From positions 89,261 to 133,422 of the forward strand of contig NZ_BMWA01000022.1 of assembly GCF_014650995.1 (NCBI RefSeq): a DNA stretch of 44,162 bases, written 5' to 3'. The translations under genes and the position numbers were made by a program. The notes beneath the pieces were generated by a model. That model was given only the letters and a program-made list of their open reading frames with translations. It made no database searches and was not told where the DNA came from. This document shows, one piece after another, positions 23,017 through 30,710 of the stretch (its first letter is position 1; each line of letters starts with the position of its first letter). The DNA comes from Streptomyces viridiviolaceus (GTDB taxonomy: Bacteria; Actinomycetota; Actinomycetes; Streptomycetales; Streptomycetaceae).

Positions 23017-24285
23017 ATGAACAACACGGTTCATTTCCCGGCGCTGGGGCGCACCGTCGTCGGCTGCACTCTGCTGGTGGTCGCCCTCGGCGCGACCGGC
23101 GTCGCGTGCAGCGGTGACGACAACCCGCTCTCGGCCACGCCGTACGACGCGGCGGACCAGATCTCCTTCAACGGACCCACGGACGAGGGGAAGAAGGCCG
23201 ACCCGGACAAGCCCCTGGAGGTCGTCGCCGAGGGCGCCGACGGACGGATCACGGACGTCACGGCCATGGACGCCACAGGCCGCTACGTGGCGGGCGAACT
23301 CTCCGCCGACGGGGCCCGCTGGCACAGCACCTCGCCGCTGGCCGCCAACGCCCGCTACACGGTGCGGGTCAGCACCGAGAACGGCAGCGGGGCGCCCGGC
23401 CGCAAGGTGCTCACCTTCGAGACCGGCAAGCACGGAGCCAAGAAGACCCTGAACGTCACCTTCGGGCCCCAGGCGGGCACGTACGGCGTGGGCCAGCCCG
23501 TCACGGCCGAACTGAGCCAGCCGGTGAAGGACGAGGCGCAGCGCGCCGTGGTGGAGCGGGCGCTGAAGGTGCAGTCCACGCCCGCCGTGGAAGGCGCCTG
23601 GTACTGGGTGGACGACAAGAAGCTGCACTACCGGCCCAGGGAGTACTGGCCCGCCCACGCCACCGTCCAGGTCAGCAGCAACCTCGAAGGCATCAAGATC
23701 GGCGACCGGCTGTGGGGCGGCGCGGCCAAGCCCTTGAAGATCAGCACGGGGGACAGCATCGTCGCCCTCACCGACGCCGCCGCGCACACGATGACGGTCC
23801 TGCGCAACGGCAAGGAGATCAAGCGGATCCCCGTCACCGCCGGCAAACCCGGCTTCGAGAGCCGCAACGGCGTCAAGGTCGTGCTGGCCAAGGAATCCGT
23901 CGTGCGCATGCGCAGCAGCACCGTCGGCATCGCGGAGGGCTCGTCCGAGTCGTACGACATGCCCGTGCACTTCGCCACCCGGGTCACCTGGAGCGGTGAG
24001 TACGTGCACGCCGCCCCCTGGTCGGTCGGCTCCCAGGGCTCCGCCAACGTCAGCCACGGCTGCATCGGCATGAGCACCGCCAACGCCCAGTGGTTCTTCG
24101 ACACCGTCCGCGAGGGCGACATCGTCCAGGTCGTCAACTCCGCCGGCAAGATCATGGAACCGTTCGGCAACGGCTTCGGCGACTGGAACGTGGACTGGAC
24201 CAAGTGGCGCTCGGGCAGCGCCCTGACGGGCACCCCCCAGGCCGCACCACAGGACACGGCACGACTCCGCCCGACGGCGGTGTGA
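23017..24285 (+). CDS. L,D-transpeptidase lipoprotein with Ig-like domains
   Basis: A 422-aa exported enzyme that forms 3-3 peptidoglycan cross-links or attaches proteins to the wall. Residues 1-30 are a lipoprotein signal (VVALGATGVAC, Cys31). Residues about 60-155 and 155-250 look like two Ig-like beta domains (RWHSTSPLAANARYTVRV, then VTFGPQAGTYGVGQPVTAEL), as in mycobacterial LdtMt2. The YkuD catalytic domain follows, with the active site SHGCIGMS (His347, Cys349) and a preceding HFATRVTWSGEYVHAAPW block. TAGCGT lies 6 bases before the ATG, so the mRNA may be leaderless, although GAGGG also lies close by. It is located inside the respiratory cluster, but no link to respiration is known to me. 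Confidence 0.94.
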   Translation: MNNTVHFPALGRTVVGCTLLVVALGATGVACSGDDNPLSATPYDAADQISFNGPTDEGKKADPDKPLEVVAEGADGRITDVTAMDATGRYVAGELSADGARWHSTSPLAANARYTVRVSTENGSGAPGRKVLTFETGKHGAKKTLNVTFGPQAGTYGVGQPVTAELSQPVKDEAQRAVVERALKVQSTPAVEGAWYWVDDKKLHYRPREYWPAHATVQVSSNLEGIKIGDRLWGGAAKPLKISTGDSIVALTDAAAHTMTVLRNGKEIKRIPVTAGKPGFESRNGVKVVLAKESVVRMRSSTVGIAEGSSESYDMPVHFATRVTWSGEYVHAAPWSVGSQGSANVSHGCIGMSTANAQWFFDTVREGDIVQVVNSAGKIMEPFGNGFGDWNVDWTKWRSGSALTGTPQAAPQDTARLRPTAV

Positions 24286-24346
24286 GCGCCCCGCAAGGGG
24301 CGCGGGGCACCGCGCGATCGACGCCGGACGGCCCGCAGCCGCGGAC
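24286..24346. repeat. Interspersed Streptomyces-type palindromic repeat
   Basis: The start GCGCCCCGCAAGGGGCGCGG and the end GGCCCGCAGCCGCGG match an intergenic element I recall as very common in Streptomyces. GCGCCCC (24288-24294) pairs with GGGGCGC (24297-24303), and further GC-rich pairing follows. It lies between the convergent L,D-transpeptidase and receiver genes and probably terminates both. Confidence 0.65.
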
Positions 24347-24365
24347 GACGGAAAGGACCGAGCCC

Positions 24366-24767
24366 CTAGGCGCTCTGCAGGTGCCTCTGCCGCAGCAGAG
24401 AGGCCAGAGCACCGGCGAACTCGACGGGCTCCACCGGCAGCGTCACAGCGGCGTCCGCGCGGCTCCACGTGGCCAGCCAGGCGTCCTGGGGCCGCCCGAT
24501 GAGCAGCAGCACCGGCGGGCACTGGAAGATTTCGTCCTTGATCTGGCGGCACACCCCCATGCCGCCCATGGGCACCGCCTCGCCGTCCAGGACGCAGACG
24601 TCGATCCCGCCCTTGTCCAGCTCCCTCACGACGGCGGCCGGAGTCGCGCACTCGACGAACTCGACCACGGGCACGTCCGGAGCCGGCCGCCGGCCGGTGG
24701 CGAGCCGCACCTGTTCGCGGGTGTTGGAGTCGTCGCTGTAGACCAGCACCGTGGCGGTCGGCTGCAT
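24366..24767 (-). CDS. Single-domain receiver protein with degenerate active site
   Basis: A 133-aa protein with the CheY-like fold and no output domain. The acidic cluster is Ser11-Asp12-Asp13 (VLVYSDDSNTREQ) and the expected phosphoacceptor is Asp61 (IDVCVLDGEAVPMGGM). The usual Thr/Ser after the fourth strand is replaced (PPVLLLIGRPQD), and the conserved Lys of the K-P motif is absent (AAVTLPVEPVEF). It is therefore probably not a normal phosphotransfer switch. GGAGGA lies 5 bases before the ATG at 24767. It sits alone between ctaCDF and ctaE-qcrCAB, divergent from ctaE, with no kinase gene near. It may work by protein contact; partners are unknown. Confidence 0.85.
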   Translation of the reverse strand: MQPTATVLVYSDDSNTREQVRLATGRRPAPDVPVVEFVECATPAAVVRELDKGGIDVCVLDGEAVPMGGMGVCRQIKDEIFQCPPVLLLIGRPQDAWLATWSRADAAVTLPVEPVEFAGALASLLRQRHLQSA

Positions 24768-24945
24768 GCTTCCTCCGATACGCAGTGAAGACTGTCGTAG
24801 CCCGTTGCGCGGGATGCTACTCCCTTGGACACCCCGTCAACACCGGTCGGCACATGCCTTCGACGTGCCGTTCGATGGGCCATACGGGCACTGCAGAGGG
24901 TGCGGACACTCCGAACGGCACCCCCCGGAGTGAGGGCGGGATAAG

Positions 24946-24966
24946 CGACCGACATAATGTCGGTCG
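24946..24966. promoter_or_regulatory. Perfect 21-bp palindrome over the ctaE start codon
   Basis: CGACCGACAT (24946-24955), one central A, and ATGTCGGTCG (24957-24966) form a perfect inverted repeat. The right arm begins with the annotated ATG of ctaE and ends on the G of a second in-frame start (GTG 24966). It could be an operator, or an mRNA hairpin masking initiation. Confidence 0.7.
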
Positions 24967-25577
24967 TGGCGACAGCAACGACAGTAGAAACCGGGCACGC
25001 GCACCCGTCGGTCAACCGGCCGAACCTCACCAGCGTCGGAACCATCATCTGGTTGAGTTCCGAGCTGATGTTCTTCGCGGCCCTCTTCGCGATGTACTTC
25101 ACCCTGCGATCGGTGACCGGCCCGGACTTCTGGTCCGAGAAGGCCGACGCGCTGAACTTCCCGTTCTCCGCGACGAACACCACGATCCTGGTGCTCTCCT
25201 CCCTCACCTGCCAGCTCGGCGTGTTCGCGGCCGAGCGCGGTGACGTGAAGAAGCTCCGGATGTGGTTCATCGTCACCTTCGTCATGGGTGCGATCTTCAT
25301 CGGCGGTCAGGTCTTCGAGTACACGGAGCTGGTCAAGCACGAGGGCCTGTCGCTCTCGTCGGACCCGTACGGCTCGGTGTTCTACCTGACCACCGGCTTC
25401 CACGGCCTGCACGTGACGGGCGGTCTCATCGCCTTCCTGCTGGTCCTCGGCCGTACCTACGCGGCCCGGAGGTTCACCCACGAGCAGGCGACCGCCGCCA
25501 TCGTCGTGTCCTACTACTGGCACTTCGTCGATGTCGTCTGGATCGGCCTCTTCGCCACGATCTACATGATCAAGTAG
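24957..25577 (+). CDS. ctaE: Cytochrome c oxidase subunit III (CtaE)
   Basis: A 206-aa membrane subunit of the aa3 oxidase with five helices (about residues 28-50, 68-90, 100-122, 142-165 and 182-203). Family blocks are WLSSELMFFAALFAMYFTLR, FYLTTGFHGLHVTGGLIAF and SYYWHFVDVVWIGLF. Actinobacterial subunit III lacks the first two helices of the mitochondrial form, and the length fits that. There is no ribosome binding site. Initiation is either ATG 24957 within the palindrome or GTG 24966 three codons later, probably from a nearly leaderless mRNA. It is separated from ctaCDF but lies 66 bases before qcrC on the same strand, so ctaE-qcrCAB is likely one transcript. Confidence 0.96.
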   Translation: MSVVATATTVETGHAHPSVNRPNLTSVGTIIWLSSELMFFAALFAMYFTLRSVTGPDFWSEKADALNFPFSATNTTILVLSSLTCQLGVFAAERGDVKKLRMWFIVTFVMGAIFIGGQVFEYTELVKHEGLSLSSDPYGSVFYLTTGFHGLHVTGGLIAFLLVLGRTYAARRFTHEQATAAIVVSYYWHFVDVVWIGLFATIYMIK

Positions 25578-25643
25578 GCGCGGACCGCTCCCGCGCACAT
25601 CCCAGAAGCATCGACGCAGAAGATCCTGACACCGGGGTAATCC

Positions 25644-26453
25644 GTGAAAAAGCTCTCCGCACGACGACGCCATCCGCTGGCGGCGCTCGTCGTACTACTC
25701 CTCGCGCTGGCATGCACCGGGGGGCTGTACGCCGTGTTCGCGCCCGCGGACAAGGCGCAGGCCGATGAAACCGCCCAGTCCCTCGCCATCGAAGAGGGCA
25801 AGAAGCTCTACGCCGTCGGCTGCGCCAGCTGCCACGGCACCGGCGGTCAGGGCACCACCGACGGCCCGAGCCTGGTGGGCGTGGGCGCCGCGGCCGTCGA
25901 CTTCCAGGTCGGCACCGGCCGTATGCCGGCCCAGCAGCCGGGCGCGCAGGTTCCGCGCAAGAAGGTCATCTACTCCCAGGCCGAGATCGACCAGCTGGCG
26001 GCGTACGTCGCCTCCCTGGGCGCCGGTCCGGCGGTCCCGTCGGAGGAGAAGTACGGCCCGGAGGGCGCGGACATCGCCAAGGGCGGTGAGCTGTTCCGCA
26101 CCAACTGCGCGCAGTGCCACAACTTCACCGGTAAGGGCGGCGCGCTGACGCACGGCAAGTACGCCCCGACCCTCGAGGACGTCGACCCCAAGCACATCTA
26201 CCAGGCCATGCAGACCGGCCCGCAGAACATGCCCTCCTTCCCCGACACCACGCTGTCGGAGCAGAACAAGAAGGACATCATCGCGTACCTGAACGCGGTC
26301 AACGGTGAGGAGACCGAAAGCCCCGGCGGCCTGAGCCTGGGCGGACTCGGTCCGGTCACCGAGGGCCTGTTCGGCTGGATCTTCGGTCTCGGCGCCTGCA
26401 TCGCCGTCGCCGTGTGGGTCGCCGCTCGGACCGCAAAGGCCAAGAAGTCATGA
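25644..26453 (+). CDS. qcrC: Di-haem cytochrome c subunit QcrC of the bc1 complex
   Basis: A 269-aa subunit that passes electrons from the Rieske centre to CuA of the oxidase, replacing soluble cytochrome c. An N-terminal signal-like helix (PLAALVVLLLALACTGGLYA) is followed by two c-type haem sites: Cys60-Cys63-His64 (VGCASCHGTGGQG) and Cys155-Cys158-His159 (TNCAQCHNFTG). Probable axial Met residues are in GRMPAQQ and NMPSFPD. A C-terminal membrane helix (about 240-262) anchors it. The GTG start at 25644 has only a weak GGGG site upstream. The stop overlaps the qcrA start by 4 bases (ATGA). Confidence 0.97.
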   Translation: MKKLSARRRHPLAALVVLLLALACTGGLYAVFAPADKAQADETAQSLAIEEGKKLYAVGCASCHGTGGQGTTDGPSLVGVGAAAVDFQVGTGRMPAQQPGAQVPRKKVIYSQAEIDQLAAYVASLGAGPAVPSEEKYGPEGADIAKGGELFRTNCAQCHNFTGKGGALTHGKYAPTLEDVDPKHIYQAMQTGPQNMPSFPDTTLSEQNKKDIIAYLNAVNGEETESPGGLSLGGLGPVTEGLFGWIFGLGACIAVAVWVAARTAKAKKS

Positions 26454-27508
26454 GTAGCCAAGACATTCCAGAAGAGAACCTGCCCGCTGAGCAGGGCGCC
26501 GCTCACGGCGCGGTAGGCGTCGCGGACGAGGAGCACCCGTTCGCCGACCCGGGCCTGCCGCCCCACGAGCACCGGATCCAGGACGTCGACGAGCGGGCCG
26601 CCAAGCGGTCCGAGCGCACGGTCGCCCTGATGTTCACGGTGTCGATGCTGGCCACCATCGGCTTCATCGCCTCGTTCGTGGCGATCGACGTCGACACGTC
26701 GGTCTACATCTGGCCGCTCGGCCACATCAGCGCGCTGAACTTCGCGCTCGGTGTGACGCTCGGCATCGCCCTGTTCACCATCGGCGCCGGCGCGGTCCAC
26801 TGGGCGCGCACCCTGATGTCCGACGTGGAGGTCGCCGACGAGCGCCACGCGATCGAGGCGTCCCCCGAGGTGCGCGAGAAGGTCTTCGCCGACTTCAAGC
26901 AGGGCGCCAAGGAGTCCGCGATCGGCCGGCGCAAGCTGATCCGCACCACCATGTTCGGTGCGCTCACGCTGGTGCCGCTCTCCGGCGTCGTCCTGCTGCG
27001 CGACCTCGGTCCGCTGCCCGAGGAGAAGCTGCGCCACACCCTGTGGTCCAAGGGCAAGCTGCTCGTCAACATGAACACCAACGAGCCGCTGCGTCCCTCG
27101 GACGTCGCGGTCGGTTCGCTGACCTTCGCCAAGCCCGAGGGCCTGGAGGAGCACGACCACGGCTTCCAGAACGAGATCGCCAAGGCCGCCCTGATGATCG
27201 TCCGGATCCAGCCGGAGAACATCAAGGACAAGCGCGAGCTCGAGTGGTCGCACGAGGGCATCGTGGCGTACTCGAAGATCTGCACCCACGTCGGTTGCCC
27301 GATCTCCCTGTACGAGCAGCAGACGCACCACGTGCTGTGCCCCTGCCACCAGTCCACCTTCGACCTCTCCGACGGCGCCCGAGTGATCTTCGGTCCCGCC
27401 GGTCACGCCCTGCCGCAGCTCCGCATCGGCGTGAACGACGAGGGCTACCTCGAAGCGCTCGGCGACTTCGAAGAGCCCGTCGGTCCTGCATTCTGGGAGC
27501 GCGGATGA
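26450..27508 (+). CDS. qcrA: Rieske iron-sulfur subunit QcrA
   Basis: This 352-aa subunit of the bc1 complex carries the [2Fe-2S] cluster that takes electrons from menaquinol. It has the actinobacterial form, with three membrane helices (about residues 60-80, 92-118 and 165-186) in place of one. The Rieske ligands are Cys278 and His280 (CTHVGCP, with Cys283 for the disulfide) and Cys297 and His300 (CPCHQS, with Cys299 for the disulfide). The FDLSDGARVIFGPAGHALPQ block closes the cluster fold. The N-terminus is acidic and hydrophilic. The start ATG overlaps the qcrC stop, and the stop overlaps the qcrB start, both as ATGA. Confidence 0.97.
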   Translation: MSSQDIPEENLPAEQGAAHGAVGVADEEHPFADPGLPPHEHRIQDVDERAAKRSERTVALMFTVSMLATIGFIASFVAIDVDTSVYIWPLGHISALNFALGVTLGIALFTIGAGAVHWARTLMSDVEVADERHAIEASPEVREKVFADFKQGAKESAIGRRKLIRTTMFGALTLVPLSGVVLLRDLGPLPEEKLRHTLWSKGKLLVNMNTNEPLRPSDVAVGSLTFAKPEGLEEHDHGFQNEIAKAALMIVRIQPENIKDKRELEWSHEGIVAYSKICTHVGCPISLYEQQTHHVLCPCHQSTFDLSDGARVIFGPAGHALPQLRIGVNDEGYLEALGDFEEPVGPAFWERG

Positions 27509-29142
27509 GCACTACAGCGAACACCGATTCCCGCTCACGCGGGAAGGCACCGGCCGGCGAGCGTGTCGCCGACTGGGCCGACGGCCGGCTCGGGATCTAC
27601 TCCCTGGCCAAGGCCAACATGCGCAAGATCTTCCCGGACCACTGGTCCTTCATGCTGGGTGAGATCTGCCTCTACAGCTTCATCATCATCATCCTCACGG
27701 GTGTGTACCTGACGCTGTTCTTCCACCCGTCGATGAACGAGGTGGAGTACCACGGCAGCTACGTCCCGATGCAGGGCCAGCTGATGAGCGAGGCCTACAA
27801 GTCGACGCTGGACATCAGCTTCGACGTGCGCGGTGGTCTGCTGATCCGGCAGATCCACCACTGGGCGGCGATCATCTTCCTCGCCGGCATGTTCGTGCAC
27901 ATGATGCGCGTGTTCTTCACCGGCGCGTTCCGCAAGCCGCGTGAGATCAACTGGCTGTTCGGCTTCCTGCTGTTCGTCCTGGGCATGTTCACCGGCTTCA
28001 CCGGTTACTCGCTCCCGGACGACCTGCTCTCCGGCACCGGTGTCCGCTTCACGCAGGGCGCGATCCTGTCCGTGCCGATCGTCGGCACGTACATCTCGAT
28101 GTTCCTGTTCGGCGGAGAGTTCCCGGGCGACGACTTCGTCGCACGGTTCTACTCGATCCACATCCTGCTGCTGCCGGGCATCATGCTCGGTCTGGTGGTC
28201 GGCCACCTGATCCTGGTCTTCTACCACAAGCACACGCAGTTCGCCGGTCCCGGACGGACCAACAAGAACGTCGTCGGCATGCCGCTGCTGCCGGTGTACA
28301 TGGCGAAGGCCGGAGGCTTCTTCTTCCTGGTCTTCGGTGTCATCGCCCTCGTCGCCGGCATCGCCACCGTCAACCCGATCTGGGCCCTGGGCCCCTATCG
28401 GGCCGACCAGGTGTCGACCGGCGCCCAGCCCGACTGGTACATGGGCTTCGCCGAGGGTCTGGTCCGCGCCATGCCGGGCTGGGAGATCAACCTCTGGGGT
28501 CACACGCTCGTCCTGGGTGTGTTCATCCCGCTGGTGATCTTCGGTCTGTTCCTCGCGTTGATCGCCGTCTACCCGTTCATCGAGTCCTGGGTGACCGGCG
28601 ACAAGCGCGAGCACCACATCCTGGACCGGCCGCGCAACGCCCCGACCCGGACGGCGTTCGGTGTCGCGTGGATCACCGCGTACATGATCATGCTGATCGG
28701 TGGTGGCAACGACATCGTCGCGACCCACTTCCACCTGTCGATCAACGCGGTGACCTGGTTCGTCCGCATCGGGTTCTTCGCAGGCCCCGTGATCGCGTTC
28801 ATCGTCACCAAGCGGATCTGCCTCGGCCTGCAGCGCCGGGACAAGGACAAGGTGCTGCACGGCCGCGAGTCGGGCATCATCAAGCGCCTGCCGCACGGTG
28901 AGTTCATCGAGGTGCACGAGCCGCTCAGCCAGGAGCACATGTACACGCTCACCGCGCACGAGCAGTACAAGCCGGCCGAGATCGGCCCGACCGTCGACGA
29001 GAACGGCGTCGAGCGCAAGGCCAAGAGCTCCGAGAAGCTCCGCGCCAAGCTCAGCAACGCGTACTACGGCGAGGGGAACCAGATCCCGAAGCCGACCGTC
29101 GAGGAGTACAGGGAGATCACGAGCGGCCACGGCCACCACTGA
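27505..29142 (+). CDS. qcrB: Cytochrome b subunit QcrB
   Basis: A 545-aa membrane protein holding both b haems and the two quinol sites of the bc1 complex. Haem ligands are in the paired-His helices: IRQIHHWAAIIFLAGMFVHM and FYSIHILLLPGIMLGLVVGH. The PEWY-like element of the Qo site reads PDWYMG. Helices 1-4 are cytochrome b-like and later helices correspond to subunit IV, all in one chain. The C-terminal 120 residues are hydrophilic and cytoplasmic, an actinobacterial extension ending GHGHH. The same protein is the target of Q203-type inhibitors in mycobacteria. The operon ends here with a very strong terminator. Confidence 0.98.
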   Translation: MSTTANTDSRSRGKAPAGERVADWADGRLGIYSLAKANMRKIFPDHWSFMLGEICLYSFIIIILTGVYLTLFFHPSMNEVEYHGSYVPMQGQLMSEAYKSTLDISFDVRGGLLIRQIHHWAAIIFLAGMFVHMMRVFFTGAFRKPREINWLFGFLLFVLGMFTGFTGYSLPDDLLSGTGVRFTQGAILSVPIVGTYISMFLFGGEFPGDDFVARFYSIHILLLPGIMLGLVVGHLILVFYHKHTQFAGPGRTNKNVVGMPLLPVYMAKAGGFFFLVFGVIALVAGIATVNPIWALGPYRADQVSTGAQPDWYMGFAEGLVRAMPGWEINLWGHTLVLGVFIPLVIFGLFLALIAVYPFIESWVTGDKREHHILDRPRNAPTRTAFGVAWITAYMIMLIGGGNDIVATHFHLSINAVTWFVRIGFFAGPVIAFIVTKRICLGLQRRDKDKVLHGRESGIIKRLPHGEFIEVHEPLSQEHMYTLTAHEQYKPAEIGPTVDENGVERKAKSSEKLRAKLSNAYYGEGNQIPKPTVEEYREITSGHGHH

Positions 29143-29165
29143 TCACCACGTCGCCACACCACGGT

Positions 29166-29202
29166 CGAAGGGCCCCGTCCGGTCTGCGGACGGGGCCCTT
29201 CG
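29166..29202 (+). terminator. Terminator of the qcrCAB operon
   Basis: 29166-29180 pairs perfectly over 15 bp with 29188-29202; the 7-base loop is GGTCTGC. It lies 24 bases after the qcrB stop. Confidence 0.9.
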
Positions 29203-29268
29203 CCGTGCCGCGGGCTGGATAGGGTGGAGGCAGACCTGACTCACCTGTCTACGACCCAGGAGCGGCTG

Positions 29269-30333
29269 ATGAGCGCTGTGACCCCCGCTGGAGGCGACAC
29301 CGCGGCGGGCCGCTCCTGGCCCGCCCTGCTGAACGGCCTGCTCGACGGCCACGACCTGTCCGCGGACGACACCGCCTGGGCGATGGACCTGATCATGCGC
29401 GGCGAGGCGACCGACGTACAGATCGCCGGGTTCGCGACGGCCCTGCGGGCCAAGGGCGAGACCGTCGGGGAGATCTCCGGCTGCGTACGCTCGATGTACG
29501 AGCACGCGCACGTCATCGAGGTGCCCGGCAGGACCGTCGACATCGTCGGCACCGGCGGCGACGGTGCCAAGACCGTCAACATCTCCACCATGTCGGCGAT
29601 CGTCATCGCGGGCACGGGCGCGAAGGTCGTCAAGCACGGCAGCCGTGCCGCCTCCTCGGCGTCCGGCGCGTCCGACGTGCTGGAGAAGCTCGGCGTCAAT
29701 CTGGAGCTGACGCCGAAGCGGGTGGCCGAAGTGGCCGAGGAGGCCGGGATCACCTTCTGCTTCGCGGTGAAGTTCCACCCGGCGCTGCGCCACGTGGCGG
29801 CGGCCCGGGGCCAGCTCGGCGTGCGGACGGTGTTCAACTTCCTCGGCCCGCTGACCAACCCGGCGAAGGTGAAGGCACAGGCGGTCGGCGTCGCCGACCC
29901 CAGGATGGCCCCGATCATCGCCGGCGTGTTCGCCGAGCGCGGCAACTCCTCCCTGGTCTTCCGGGGCGACGACGGCCTGGACGAGCTGACCACGACGTCC
30001 ACCTCCCGGGTGTGGGTCGTGCGGGACGGCAAGGTGACCGAGGAGAGCTTCGACCCGCGGGACGTCGGCCTGGAACTGGTCCCGGTGGAGGCGCTGCGCG
30101 GTGCCGACGCCTCCTACAACGCCGACGTGGCCCGGCGGCTGCTGAACGGCGAGAGAGGGCCGGTGCGGGACGCGGTGCTGCTGAACGCGGCGGCCGCCCT
30201 GGTGGCCCTGGAGGCCGGCGAAGGGCCGCTGACCGAGCGGATCCGGGCCGGGATGGACCGGGCCGCGGAATCGATCGACTCCGGTGCGGCCAGGCGCGTC
30301 CTGGAGCGCTGGGTGGCCGCGAGCCACGCGTAG
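29269..30333 (+). CDS. trpD: Anthranilate phosphoribosyltransferase TrpD
   Basis: A 354-aa enzyme that joins anthranilate to PRPP in tryptophan synthesis. The PRPP-binding signature is DIVGTGGDGAKTVNIST (about residues 91-107), followed by KHGSRAASSASGASDVLEKL, and by the metal-binding pair in FRGDDGLDELTTT. FHPALRHVAAARGQLGVRTV is the anthranilate-site block. I prefer ATG 29269 because AGGAG lies 6 bases upstream; a GTG at 29224 would add 15 residues. A TAGGGT at 29220-29225 is a candidate -10 box. The rest of the trp genes are not in this window. A hairpin with a T-run follows. Confidence 0.95.
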   Translation: MSAVTPAGGDTAAGRSWPALLNGLLDGHDLSADDTAWAMDLIMRGEATDVQIAGFATALRAKGETVGEISGCVRSMYEHAHVIEVPGRTVDIVGTGGDGAKTVNISTMSAIVIAGTGAKVVKHGSRAASSASGASDVLEKLGVNLELTPKRVAEVAEEAGITFCFAVKFHPALRHVAAARGQLGVRTVFNFLGPLTNPAKVKAQAVGVADPRMAPIIAGVFAERGNSSLVFRGDDGLDELTTTSTSRVWVVRDGKVTEESFDPRDVGLELVPVEALRGADASYNADVARRLLNGERGPVRDAVLLNAAAALVALEAGEGPLTERIRAGMDRAAESIDSGAARRVLERWVAASHA

Positions 30334-30351
30334 CCCCTTGTGAGGTGAGGT

Positions 30352-30394
30352 GCGTCCCGCGATCCGGACTCGGGTTGCGGGACGCCGATCTTTT
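30352..30394 (+). terminator. Intrinsic terminator after trpD
   Basis: GCGTCCCGC (30352-30360) pairs perfectly with GCGGGACGC (30377-30385), followed by CGATCTTTT. It is one of the few hairpins here with a T-run. Its 3' arm overlaps the -35 box proposed for the riboswitch transcript. Confidence 0.7.
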
Positions 30395-30404
30395 CCCGTA
30401 CGTT
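30375..30404 (+). promoter_or_regulatory. Candidate promoter of the SAM-IV riboswitch transcript
   Basis: TTGCGG (30375-30380), 18 bases and TACGTT (30399-30404) would start transcription near 30411, exactly at the 5' end of the riboswitch aptamer. Confidence 0.5.
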
Positions 30405-30410
30405 CCTGTG

Positions 30411-30530
30411 CAGGTCATGAGTGACAGTCATTCGGCCCCGGCCGACTGTCCGGCAACCCTCCGTCCGTGGCGGGGTGCCCCGGGTGAAGACCAGGCCGTG
30501 GACAGCAAGGTCCACGGCAAGCGCGGACCC
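30411..30530 (+). ncRNA. SAM-IV riboswitch aptamer
   Basis: The conserved core reads GGTCATGAGTGACAGTC, then CGGCAACCCTCC, GGGGTGCCCCGGGTGAAGACC, and a 3' hairpin with AGCAAG. Pairings seen: P1 GGTC (30413-30416) with GACC (30489-30492); P2 GACAGTC (30423-30429) with GACTGTC (30444-30450); and a downstream 8-bp stem CCGTGGAC (30496-30503) with GTCCACGG (30510-30517). These match the SAM-IV class, known from Streptomyces and Mycobacterium, which binds S-adenosylmethionine and usually switches off sulfur or methionine genes. Here it precedes a class V aminotransferase gene by about 180 bases. Confidence 0.92.
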
Positions 30531-30567
30531 CTCGCGCGCTCCTGAAGGAGCGCGGGGCCAGGGGTCC
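30525..30567 (+). terminator. Probable expression-platform hairpin of the SAM-IV riboswitch
   Basis: GGACCCCT (30525-30532) pairs with AGGGGTCC (30560-30567), and inside it CGCGCTCC (30535-30542) pairs with GGAGCGCG (30547-30554) around a TGAA loop. The left arm overlaps the 3' end of the aptamer (GCGCGGACC), so folding of the two may be mutually exclusive. There is no T-run. Confidence 0.65.
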
Positions 30568-30589
30568 TGGTCGTTCGAGGGAGCCTTCC

Positions 30590-30610
30590 GTGAATCAGCG
30601 AATGCGTTAG
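30590..30610 (+). CDS. Candidate six-codon upstream ORF (MNQRMR)
   Basis: GTG AAT CAG CGA ATG CGT TAG at 30590-30610, with GAGGGAG (30577-30583) at ideal spacing, 6 bases before the GTG. It lies between the riboswitch hairpin and the aminotransferase gene, whose start is 100 bases further on. It could be a leader peptide whose translation affects downstream expression; coding is unproven. Confidence 0.4.
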   Translation: MNQRMR

Positions 30611-30710
30611 GGCCGCAGAGCCCCGCCTCCGCACACCCCTTTCACCTTCTCCCACGCCCGAGCCGTGTGCGCTCGCGTGGTGATTCCGCCTGACCTCACG
30701 GGAGTTCGCC

